Shown here: one piece after another, positions 1-5,998 of the stretch
Position numbering within the stretch: position 1 is the stretch's first letter
Layout: each line of letters begins with the position of its first letter
From: Deferribacteres bacterium JdFR-76
Lineage (GTDB): Bacteria > Zhuqueibacterota > JdFR-76
NCBI GenBank assembly: GCA_002011685.1
Contig: MTOL01000409.1
Coordinates: forward strand, 1 to 6,471
Direction: 5' to 3'
Length of the DNA stretch: 6,471 nt
Notes under the pieces: model-generated
Database searches by the model: none
Told to the model about the DNA's origin: nothing
What the model saw: only the letters and a program-made list of their open reading frames with translations
Position numbers and translations under genes: made by a program

Positions 1-1566
1 CTGCCGCGGCCCATCCGCCCGGGAGAAACCGTCCGGGTCCGCCTGAAATGGGAGTTGAAGATTCCGCGGACGTTTGCCCGAACCGGCTTCCGCGGGGATT
101 ATTTCTTCATAGCCCAGTGGTTCCCCAAAGTTGGGGTGTTTGAGGAAAATGGCACATGGAACTGCCATCAGTTCATTCAAACGGAATTTTTTGCAGATTT
201 TGGAGTATACGATGTGCGTTTGACCGTGCCCTCCGGGTGGATTGTGGGAGCAACGGGCGAAGAAATTGGGCGCAGAGAGAACGGAGACGGAACCACCACT
301 CACCGTTTCTATCAGGAAGATGTACATGATTTTGTGTGGGTTGCATCGCCTCATTTTAAAGTATTCGAAGATGTGTTCGACGAACCGGGATTGCCCAGGG
401 TAAAACTCCGGCTTCTGCTTATGCCGGACCACCTTTCCAAAAAAGAACGATATTTTGAAGCCACAAAAGCGGCGCTGAAATATTACGGCACCTGGTGGGG
501 GCCTTATCCGTATGGCCATCTCACCATTGTAGATCCTGCTTATCGTTCCGGCTCCGGGGGGATGGAATATCCCACGCTTTTTACCGGGGGAACGCGGTGG
601 CTGTCACCGCGGGCTGCGCGCTCTCCGGAAGGGGTAACTGTCCATGAATGCGGCCATCAGTTCTGGTATGGTATTGTGGCCAATAACGAATTTGAACACG
701 CCTGGCTGGACGAAGGGTTCAATACCTATTCAACAACTCGTACCATGGAGGCGGCTTTTCCGGGACCGGTTCTGGTGCGGCGTTACTTTGAAGGATTTAT
801 TCCCTATGTGTTTGAAGATATTTCGGTTCCGGAACGCACAGCCCGCTCCGATTCTTATTTCGGCTTTTATTCAGAACTGAAGCGTGACCGCATGTCCACC
901 CTTTCCTGGCAATACGGTCCGGGAGGCTACCGGGTCAATTCCTATGGAAAACCGGCGCGCATGCTGCGAACTCTGGAAAATCTGGTGGGGTGGCCCGTAT
1001 TTCAGAAGATAATGTCCACCTATTTTGAACGGTGGAAATTCAAACACCCGAAACCGCGGGATTTTTTTGCGGTGGTGAATGAAGTAACGGGGGAGGATTA
1101 TTCCTGGTTTTTTGAACAGGTGTACAACCAATCCAACGTCTTGGATTACGCCGTGGACGATGTGAAATACCGTAAATTGCAGCCCACGAAAGGATATGAT
1201 TTTGTGGAAGGACGGTTTGTCCCGGTGAAGAGGGATACCAGCACCGCTTCCGCGCGCTCTACCGTATACATTCGCCGATGGGGGGAGATGATCTTGCCGG
1301 TGGAAATTAAAGTAACGTTTGCGGACGGCGACACTGTTCTTGAACGCTGGGATGGGAAAGAGCGCTGGGTGAGGTTTGTTTACCCGCGTCCGGAACGGGT
1401 AGTGAAGGTGGAGGTGGATCCTTATCACAAGCTGGTACTGGATGTCAACACTTCCAATAATTCGTGGGTGAAAGATGCGCCGGCAAAAAAAGCCGCTTTC
1501 AAGTGGGCGACAAAATGGATGGTCTGGCTGCAGCATCTGCTGGAGTTTTTCGCATTTTTTGTGTGA
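1..1566 (+). CDS. M1 family zinc metallopeptidase (aminopeptidase), 5' end cut off by the window
   Basis: The frame is open from base 1 and ends at TGA 1564-1566, giving 521 visible residues. A TTG at 55 could be read as a start, but the family-like sequence runs upstream of it (an RPGETVRVRLKWEL stretch resembling the end of the M1 N-terminal beta domain), so the true start lies outside. Numbered from base 1, the zinc site is HECGH at 215-219 (ligands H215 and H219, catalytic E216), with the third ligand E238 in WLDEGF exactly 18 residues later. The substrate-binding GxMEN motif appears as GGMEYP (E189), and Y316 in the YGKPARML segment fits the transition-state tyrosine. A beta-rich domain covers about 415-490. 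M1 enzymes remove N-terminal residues from peptides. Export is likely, but a signal peptide cannot be seen. The protein ends in an unusual Trp/Phe-rich hydrophobic tail (about 502-521). A membrane protein gene follows after 30 bases. Family assignment is firm; substrate is unknown. Confidence 0.93.
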   Translation: MPRPIRPGETVRVRLKWELKIPRTFARTGFRGDYFFIAQWFPKVGVFEENGTWNCHQFIQTEFFADFGVYDVRLTVPSGWIVGATGEEIGRRENGDGTTTHRFYQEDVHDFVWVASPHFKVFEDVFDEPGLPRVKLRLLLMPDHLSKKERYFEATKAALKYYGTWWGPYPYGHLTIVDPAYRSGSGGMEYPTLFTGGTRWLSPRAARSPEGVTVHECGHQFWYGIVANNEFEHAWLDEGFNTYSTTRTMEAAFPGPVLVRRYFEGFIPYVFEDISVPERTARSDSYFGFYSELKRDRMSTLSWQYGPGGYRVNSYGKPARMLRTLENLVGWPVFQKIMSTYFERWKFKHPKPRDFFAVVNEVTGEDYSWFFEQVYNQSNVLDYAVDDVKYRKLQPTKGYDFVEGRFVPVKRDTSTASARSTVYIRRWGEMILPVEIKVTFADGDTVLERWDGKERWVRFVYPRPERVVKVEVDPYHKLVLDVNTSNNSWVKDAPAKKAAFKWATKWMVWLQHLLEFFAFFV

Positions 1567-1584
1567 TCCGCTTAACAGAAAGAG

Positions 1585-1590
1585 AAGGAG
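1585..1590 (+). promoter_or_regulatory. Ribosome binding site for the membrane protein gene
   Basis: AAGGAG lies six bases before the ATG at 1597, within a purine-rich stretch. It supports this start and shows that the gene is translated independently of the M1 gene 30 bases upstream. Confidence 0.85.
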
Positions 1591-1596
1591 AGAGGT

Positions 1597-2529
1597 ATGT
1601 CCATCATAAAAGCATTCTCGGATGGTTGGAGAAAAGTCTGGCAGACCCGTCGCTGGCTGGTTTTGCTGTTCGTACTGCAGTTTGTGCTGGTGCTATTTCC
1701 TGGGGTGGCTTTGCGGGAGGCCATTGAAGAATCTCTAGGTAAAAGCCTGGCAGCAGAAAACATGCTTCGGTCGTTTGATACCAGCTGGTATCAGGTGTTT
1801 TTGAAAGACGCGGGAAAACTGGAATCTACCTTTGGACCGCAGATTAGCGGTGCAGGGGCTATTCTGGAATCGTTGGATCGGCTGGTGACCGGGAAGCTCG
1901 CGGGCATTCCTGCGCTGCTCTTTGGCCTGGCCGTTGTTTATTTGCTATTTTGGATATTCTTCTCCGGAGGATTGATTCACCAGTACGGTTTTGGTGAGGA
2001 AAACAGTTTTTTTGCACTGGCAGCCCGCTATTTCTGGCGGATCCTGGGAATCGTTTTGCTGGCCGGTGCAGCTTACGCGATTATTTTTATGGTGCTCCTT
2101 CCGTTTTTTTCCCAGATAGTGGAAAACATCACACGCCAGACCATCGATGAACGGGTACATTTCGCCCTGACGGTGGTGAAATACCTGATTCTCTGGAGCC
2201 TGGTGGTGGTCGTTAATCTCCTTGCCGATTATGCCAAAATTCACGCGGTCGGACAAAACCTGGCCAGCCCGTTTCTGGCAATTGGTCGGGCCGCGCGGTT
2301 TGTCTTCCGGCATTTCTTCAAAACGATTGGGCTTTATTTGCTGGTAGCTGCTACCGGGCTGTTCGGCATGGTCTTCTACCTGATCACGGCTCCCGGTGCC
2401 ACTCACAGTTCCTGGGGAATGATTCTTTTCGGTCTATTCTGGGGAGAGCTTTACGTTCTCTGGCGCATTTTCGTGCGGGCGGAATTTCTGGCTGCTCAAA
2501 CAACACTGATCCTTCAAGCAGAAGAATAG
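1597..2529 (+). CDS. Hypothetical membrane protein with about six transmembrane helices
   Basis: I do not recognise a named family. The 310-residue protein begins with a short amphipathic, basic segment. Six hydrophobic stretches are visible by eye at about 20-38, 101-127, 147-170, 189-210, 240-263 and 271-293. Between the first two is a polar loop of about 60 residues (40-100), probably on one side of the membrane. Noticeable segments are SFFALAARYFWR at 137-148, just before the third helix, and LLADYAKIHAV at 208-218, just after the fourth. Such short conserved-looking signatures also occur in poorly described multi-helix proteins of environmental bacteria, but I claim no function. The strong ribosome site and the 30-base gap suggest co-transcription with the M1 peptidase, whose own hydrophobic C-terminal tail makes a physical link conceivable. 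No catalytic or transporter motif is evident. Confidence is high that this is a real gene and low on function. Confidence 0.88.
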   Translation: MSIIKAFSDGWRKVWQTRRWLVLLFVLQFVLVLFPGVALREAIEESLGKSLAAENMLRSFDTSWYQVFLKDAGKLESTFGPQISGAGAILESLDRLVTGKLAGIPALLFGLAVVYLLFWIFFSGGLIHQYGFGEENSFFALAARYFWRILGIVLLAGAAYAIIFMVLLPFFSQIVENITRQTIDERVHFALTVVKYLILWSLVVVVNLLADYAKIHAVGQNLASPFLAIGRAARFVFRHFFKTIGLYLLVAATGLFGMVFYLITAPGATHSSWGMILFGLFWGELYVLWRIFVRAEFLAAQTTLILQAEE

Positions 2530-2582
2530 TCTTTTTCAGGTAATGACAAAAGGACGAATTTCTGTCCTGTCCAGAATAACGA

Positions 2583-2588
2583 GGGAGG
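2583..2588 (+). promoter_or_regulatory. Ribosome binding site for the M24 peptidase gene
   Basis: GGGAGG lies four bases before the ATG at 2593. It fixes the start that gives a clean signal peptide. Confidence 0.85.
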
Positions 2589-2592
2589 AAAA

Positions 2593-3903
2593 ATGAAGCG
2601 TTCTCGTTTATTGTTTTCGGTGTTCCTGCTGGCTTACATGGCCATGGATGCCGGCGCTCAGATGCCAGACATTGTTCCACTTCCGCGACGTGCACAGGTG
2701 GTGAACCGCTGGCTGGAACACCGGCTGGAAACGATTCTGCCGGATCTGATGCGCCGTGCCGGAATTGATGCCTGGTTGGTCATTTGCCGGGAGTACAATG
2801 AAGATCCAGTCTACCTTACTCTGGTGCCGGAACCCGTGTTTTCGGCCCGGAGGCTGACCATTTTGCTATTCGTGGATCGCGGAAAAGAGGGGGTAAAGCG
2901 TTTTTCAGTTAGCCGGTATCCCATTGGCCGGTTGTACAAAAATTTGTGGGACCCGCAAAAGATGGGGCAGTGGGAACGCCTGGCTCGCACCATCCGGGAG
3001 CTGGACCCCAAGCGGATTGGCATTGATGTTTCGGAAACCTTTGCCCTAGCGGATGGGCTTTCTGCTACATTGAAGGAAAAACTGGTTCGTGTACTGGGAT
3101 CCAAATATGCAAGCCGGCTCGTTTCCGCTGAGAAGATCGCCATTGGCTGGCTGGAAACCCGTACACCAGAAGAACTGGAGGTGTACCCACAGCTTGTAGC
3201 CATTGCCCATCAGATTATCGCTGAGGCCTTCTCCAATCGGGTGATTACTCCCGGTGTTACCACCACGCAGGACGTGTCGTGGTGGATTCGCCAGCGGTTT
3301 GAAGAACTGGATCTGGATACCTGGTTTCAACCTTCAGTGGATATTCAGAGGCCAGACGGGGCCCGTTCCACCAATGCGGGCGGGAATGTGATCCGCCGCG
3401 GTGACCTCCTTCACTGCGATATCGGCATTCAGTATTTGCGGCTGTGCACCGATACGCAGCAGCACGCCTACGTTTTGCGGGAAGATGAGACTGATGTGCC
3501 GGAAGGGTTGAAACGGGCCCTGGCCATCGGAAATCGCCTGCAGGATATTTTGCTGGCCGAATTTCGCGAGGGGAGAACCGGAAATGAGATTCTGAAGGCC
3601 GCCCTGGAACGGGCAAAAGCGGAAGGGATCAACGGAAGCATCTATTCCCATCCGCTGGGATTCCACGGCCATGCGGCGGGGCCCACCATTGGATTGTGGG
3701 ACCATCAGGAAGGCGTGCCGGGGAAGGGAGATTATCCGGTGCATAATAATACCTGTTATTCCATTGAGCTGAGCGTAAAGGTTTCCGTTCCGGAATGGAA
3801 CGGGCAGAAGGTACGTATCGCCCTGGAGGAGGATGCTGTTTTCCGGAATGGTACCATCAGTTTCTTACACGGGCGGCAGACGAAGTTTCACATAATCCGC
3901 TAA
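2593..3903 (+). CDS. Exported M24 family metallopeptidase (Xaa-Pro aminopeptidase / prolidase-like)
   Basis: The 436-residue protein opens with a signal peptide: basic KRSR, a hydrophobic core at about 6-18, then an AGA|Q cleavage site at 20-23. Residues of about 35-190 look like the creatinase-type N-terminal domain. About 200-436 form the pita-bread catalytic domain. The five expected metal ligands can be placed: D276 (LLHCDIG) and D287 (LCTDT), spaced by 11 as in the family; a histidine in GFHGHAAGP (H358 or H360); E392 (SIELS); and E412 or E413 (ALEED). The enzyme is therefore probably active with two metal ions. Known relatives cleave bonds next to proline, either after an N-terminal residue or in Xaa-Pro dipeptides; which one applies here is unclear. 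The His region differs from the usual GHGIG pattern by extra residues before TIG. A periplasmic location is likely. It lies 63 bases after the membrane protein gene and may share its transcript. Its stop codon overlaps an inverted repeat. Confidence 0.93.
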   Translation: MKRSRLLFSVFLLAYMAMDAGAQMPDIVPLPRRAQVVNRWLEHRLETILPDLMRRAGIDAWLVICREYNEDPVYLTLVPEPVFSARRLTILLFVDRGKEGVKRFSVSRYPIGRLYKNLWDPQKMGQWERLARTIRELDPKRIGIDVSETFALADGLSATLKEKLVRVLGSKYASRLVSAEKIAIGWLETRTPEELEVYPQLVAIAHQIIAEAFSNRVITPGVTTTQDVSWWIRQRFEELDLDTWFQPSVDIQRPDGARSTNAGGNVIRRGDLLHCDIGIQYLRLCTDTQQHAYVLREDETDVPEGLKRALAIGNRLQDILLAEFREGRTGNEILKAALERAKAEGINGSIYSHPLGFHGHAAGPTIGLWDHQEGVPGKGDYPVHNNTCYSIELSVKVSVPEWNGQKVRIALEEDAVFRNGTISFLHGRQTKFHIIR

Positions 3904-3976
3904 TCATCTGGCCGGCTGTTTTGGAAGACTTTTGGATACAAAAAAACAGTTTTTTTGAAAATCTGGCCGGATGATT
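3902..3976. terminator. Nested inverted repeat after the M24 gene, possible (bidirectional) terminator
   Basis: The outer arms are AATCATCTGGCC (3902-3913) and GGCCGGATGATT (3965-3976). In RNA they pair over 12 bp with one U-G wobble. Inside lies a second pair, CTGTTTT (3916-3922) with AAAACAG (3943-3949), followed directly by seven T (3950-3956). An A7-CAG-T7 palindrome (3940-3956) adds a third possible stem. The left outer arm begins in the last two bases of the M24 stop codon. A stem followed by a T run resembles a factor-independent terminator, but the inner stem is AT-rich with a 20-base loop and so weak. A processing or mRNA-protecting structure is an alternative. Confidence 0.5.
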
Positions 3977-4161
3977 GCGGTAAATTTTGCCGCGACGAAG
4001 ACCAGTTGCGGTCCCAATAGCTTTGCCCCCGTTGGAAAACGCGAAAGGCGGGACAGCTGCTGAACACAGCAGAAGCGACGGGCAGAGGGAGCTGCTTCTG
4101 AATCTGATGCATGGGGGCGAAAGGAATGCAGCCTTTCCCTTAAAAGACAGGAGGGCTACCG
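3977..4161 (+). other. Structured non-coding leader upstream of the amidase gene
   Basis: No convincing gene is present here. Several small stems can be drawn on the + strand: GCGGTAA (3977-3983) with TTGCCGC (3987-3993); CGTT-GGAA-AACG (4030-4041) with a GNRA-type loop; CTGCTG (4057-4062) with CAGCAG (4067-4072) around an AACA loop; CAGAAGC (4070-4076) with GCTTCTG (4094-4100); and GAAAGG (4119-4124) with CCTTTC (4132-4137) just before the ribosome site. The third and fourth share bases 4070-4072 and exclude each other. I could not match this to a known riboswitch class by its conserved core. A start signal must lie nearby if the upstream repeat ends transcription. A weak candidate is TTGAAA (3955-3960) with TAAATT (3981-3986), but its spacing of 20 is poor. 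Confidence 0.35.
4149..4155 (+). promoter_or_regulatory. Ribosome binding site for the amidase gene
   Basis: AGGAGGG lies six bases before the ATG at 4162. It selects the start that yields a lipoprotein signal sequence. Confidence 0.88.
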
Positions 4162-5694
4162 ATGAGACGGGAAATCGTTTTGACCGGTATTTTGCTTGTG
4201 GGGCTGCCTTTTTCTGGCTGTGGGAAAAAAGCTTCATTCCCTGTGGTTGAAATAACGATTGCCGAAGTTCATCAGGCGATGAAAGAAGGAAAATTGACAG
4301 CTGAGCAGCTAGTGCGGACGTATCTGGAGCGCATTGAGACTTACGATAAAAAGACGGGGTTGAACGCCATTGTTATGGTCAACCCGAATGCCATAAAACG
4401 GGCCAGAGAACTGGATGATGAATTACGCCGTACAGGAAAGCTGCGGCCACTGCACGGTATTCCGATAATTGTGAAAGACAATTACGAGACGTACGACATG
4501 CAAACAACAGCCGGTTCAGCTGCCCTGAAGGGATTTGTGCCCCCAGATGATGCATACCAGGTCCGAAAACTCCGGGAAGCAGGAGCCATTATTCTCGCCA
4601 AATCCAATATGGCTGAATGGGCTTTCAGTCCCTATCAAACAGTGAGTTCCATTGCTGGAACCACCCGAAATCCCTATGATCTGAGCCGGGTACCAGCGGG
4701 ATCCAGTGGCGGGACAGCCGCCGCGGTGGCTGCCAATCTGGGTCTTGTTGGGTTGGGAACGGACACGGGCAATTCCATCCGGGGACCTTCTTCTCACTGC
4801 TCCCTTGTGGGAATCCGTTCGACCATGGGACTCACCAGCCGCGATGGGATCATTCCTCTTTATCTGCGCAACGACATCGGCGGACCGATGGCACGGACGG
4901 TTGAGGATGCCGTCCGCGTGCTGGACGTGATTGCGGGGTACGATCCGGCGGATCCCATTACCCAGCTCTGCATCGAGAAAAAACCGCCATCCTATTTGCC
5001 CTTCTTGAAGAAAGATGGGTTGAAAGGAAAACGCATTGGCGTATTTCGCTATTACACGAACCAGCCAACAACCGATCCGGAAATCTTGCAGCTGTTTGAA
5101 CAGGCCATTGAAGATTTGCAGAAAGGCGGAGCAGAAATTGTGGATCCTTTTGAGATTCCTAACTTCGAAAAGCTGACGGAGAACATCTGGTGCAACACAT
5201 TTCGGCACGACCTGGAGGGGTATTTTGCGTCGCTGGGAGAAAAAGCACCCTTCCGCACACTGGAAGAGATTATCCGGACCGGAAAGTATGCTCCTTACAT
5301 CAAAGAACGGCTAAAGCGCGCGCTCCTGGCACCCGATCCGCCGCCCTGCAAGGACATCTACCATGACCCGCGAAATATCGCGCTGCGGGAGGCGTTCGAG
5401 AAAGCCATGGATCGGCTCCAGCTGGATGCGTTCGTCTATCCAACGTGGAGCAATCCGCCCCGAAAGATCGGTGACTTGAAAAGCCCAGCTGGAGATAACA
5501 GCCAGCTGATTCCACCTCATACCGGGTTTCCGGGATTTACGGTTCCCATGGGATTCACAAAAAGCGGGTTGCCTGCCGGGCTTCAGATTGTTGGCCGTTT
5601 GTTTAGCGAACCCACTCTTATTGAAATAGCCTACGCTTATGAGCAAGCTACCCGGCACCGGAAGCCGCCGGAACGGTTCCCAGAATTGCCTTAG
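4162..5694 (+). CDS. Predicted lipoprotein amidase (amidase signature family)
   Basis: The 510-residue protein begins with a short basic segment, a hydrophobic core and LPFSGCGKK, so C20 is a probable lipidation site and the enzyme is likely anchored in the envelope. Phe at the -3 position of the lipobox is less usual than Leu. The amidase domain spans about 30-505. The Ser-cisSer-Lys triad is complete: K105 in PIIVKDN, S181 in GSSGG, and nucleophile S205 in GNSIRGPS. The 24-residue spacing of the two serines equals that in fatty acid amide hydrolase and peptide amidase. The usual GGSIR glycine is Asn here. The family hydrolyses carboxamides to acid and ammonia or amine. GatA is unlikely because the protein looks exported and no gatB or gatC is adjacent. 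A peptide-amide substrate would suit the neighbouring peptidases, but that is inference. It probably has its own transcript, since 258 bases with a possible terminator separate it from the M24 gene. Confidence 0.93.
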   Translation: MRREIVLTGILLVGLPFSGCGKKASFPVVEITIAEVHQAMKEGKLTAEQLVRTYLERIETYDKKTGLNAIVMVNPNAIKRARELDDELRRTGKLRPLHGIPIIVKDNYETYDMQTTAGSAALKGFVPPDDAYQVRKLREAGAIILAKSNMAEWAFSPYQTVSSIAGTTRNPYDLSRVPAGSSGGTAAAVAANLGLVGLGTDTGNSIRGPSSHCSLVGIRSTMGLTSRDGIIPLYLRNDIGGPMARTVEDAVRVLDVIAGYDPADPITQLCIEKKPPSYLPFLKKDGLKGKRIGVFRYYTNQPTTDPEILQLFEQAIEDLQKGGAEIVDPFEIPNFEKLTENIWCNTFRHDLEGYFASLGEKAPFRTLEEIIRTGKYAPYIKERLKRALLAPDPPPCKDIYHDPRNIALREAFEKAMDRLQLDAFVYPTWSNPPRKIGDLKSPAGDNSQLIPPHTGFPGFTVPMGFTKSGLPAGLQIVGRLFSEPTLIEIAYAYEQATRHRKPPERFPELP

Positions 5695-5719
5695 ATTTTC
5701 AGGAACAGGGGCAACACGG

Positions 5720-5749
5720 CGGCGCTGGTGGCCTCTTAAACCGGCGCCG
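5720..5749 (+). other. Strong GC-rich hairpin 3' of the amidase gene
   Basis: CGGCGCTGGT (5720-5729) pairs in RNA with ACCGGCGCCG (5740-5749) over 10 bp with one U-G wobble and a 10-base loop. It lies 25 bases after the amidase stop. No T tract follows, so it is not a typical intrinsic terminator. It may protect the 3' end of the mRNA or be part of a factor-dependent end. The rest of the 5695-5821 gap shows nothing I can support. Confidence 0.45.
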
Positions 5750-5821
5750 AAACGGCTGTGGCAGTTTGGGGAACGGACAGCACGAGACCGCAGGGGCGAA
5801 GGGGCCTGAGTTTGCCGGGAA

Positions 5822-5844
5822 TTTCCGTTGTCTGATTTCGGAAA
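5822..5844. repeat. Inverted repeat spanning the tRNA -35 region
   Basis: TTTCCG (5822-5827) and CGGAAA (5839-5844) are perfect 6-bp inverted arms separated by 11 bases. The -35 hexamer of the proposed tRNA promoter lies wholly between the arms. It could be an operator or a small stem, or could arise by chance. Confidence 0.4.
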
Positions 5845-5856
5845 ATTGGCTATATT
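5828..5856 (+). promoter_or_regulatory. Sigma-70-type promoter for tRNA-Arg
   Basis: TTGTCT (5828-5833, 4 of 6 matches to TTGACA) and TATATT (5851-5856, 5 of 6 matches to TATAAT) are separated by 17 bases. Transcription would start near 5862-5864, immediately before the mature tRNA 5' end at 5865, leaving almost no 5' leader. Position and spacing both support the call. Confidence 0.6.
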
Positions 5857-5864
5857 TTTTGGGT

Positions 5865-5938
5865 GCGCCAGTAGCTCAGCTGGATAGAGCAGCGGACTTC
5901 TAATCCGCAGGTCGGGGGTTCGAATCCCTCCTGGCGCG
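5865..5938 (+). tRNA. tRNA-Arg (anticodon TCT)
   Basis: A full cloverleaf can be drawn. The acceptor stem is GCGCCAG (5865-5871) with CTGGCGC (5931-5937), a perfect 7 bp, with discriminator G5938. The D stem is GCTC with GAGC (5874-5877, 5887-5890). The anticodon stem is GCGGA with TCCGC (5892-5896, 5904-5908). Its loop CTTCTAA places the anticodon TCT at 5899-5901, reading AGA and probably AGG as arginine. The variable loop is AGGTC (5909-5913), and the T arm GGGGG-TTCGAAT-CCCTC (5914-5930) has one G-T wobble. No CCA is encoded, so the end must be added by a nucleotidyltransferase. It has its own promoter upstream and a T tract downstream. Confidence 0.97.
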
Positions 5939-5939
5939 C

Positions 5940-5946
5940 TTTTTTT
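5940..5946 (+). terminator. T tract directly after the tRNA, possible transcript end
   Basis: Seven T follow two bases after the last acceptor-stem position's discriminator (CT at 5939-5940). There is no separate hairpin; the folded tRNA arms would have to act as the stem. This would make a short monocistronic tRNA transcript. Confidence 0.4.
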
Positions 5947-5985
5947 ATTCCCTTCGCGGCATAAACCCGGAGATTTAGAGGATCC

Positions 5986-5992
5986 GGAAGGA
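5986..5992 (+). promoter_or_regulatory. Ribosome binding site for the oxidoreductase gene
   Basis: GGAAGGA lies six bases before the ATG at 5999 and supports that start. Confidence 0.75.
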
Positions 5993-5998
5993 CGGCTG

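Noticed and set aside
55..57. TTG as the true start of the M1 peptidase
   Set aside because: The reading frame and family-like sequence continue upstream to base 1, and no ribosome site precedes the TTG.
2551..2568. AGGAC/GTCCT hairpin between the membrane protein and M24 genes
   Set aside because: Only five base pairs with an 8-base loop and no T tract; too weak to call a terminator or attenuator.
3977..4161. Known riboswitch such as c-di-GMP, cobalamin or TPP in the amidase leader
   Set aside because: A GGGAC segment and a nearby GNRA-type loop recall the c-di-GMP class, but the GCAAAGCC-like core is absent, and no cobalamin or TPP core is present.
3857..4237. Open frame of 126 codons on the - strand over the M24-amidase gap
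   Set aside because: It overlaps the ends of two firm genes and the inverted repeat, and shows no motif; it reads as a chance frame.
3987..4250. Open frame of 87 codons on the + strand across the amidase leader and start
   Set aside because: It overlaps the well-supported amidase start in another frame, has no good ribosome site, and its product has no recognisable character.
5865..5938. tRNA gene as an integration site for a mobile element
   Set aside because: I saw no repeat of the tRNA 3' end, no integrase and no change in gene character on either side within the window.
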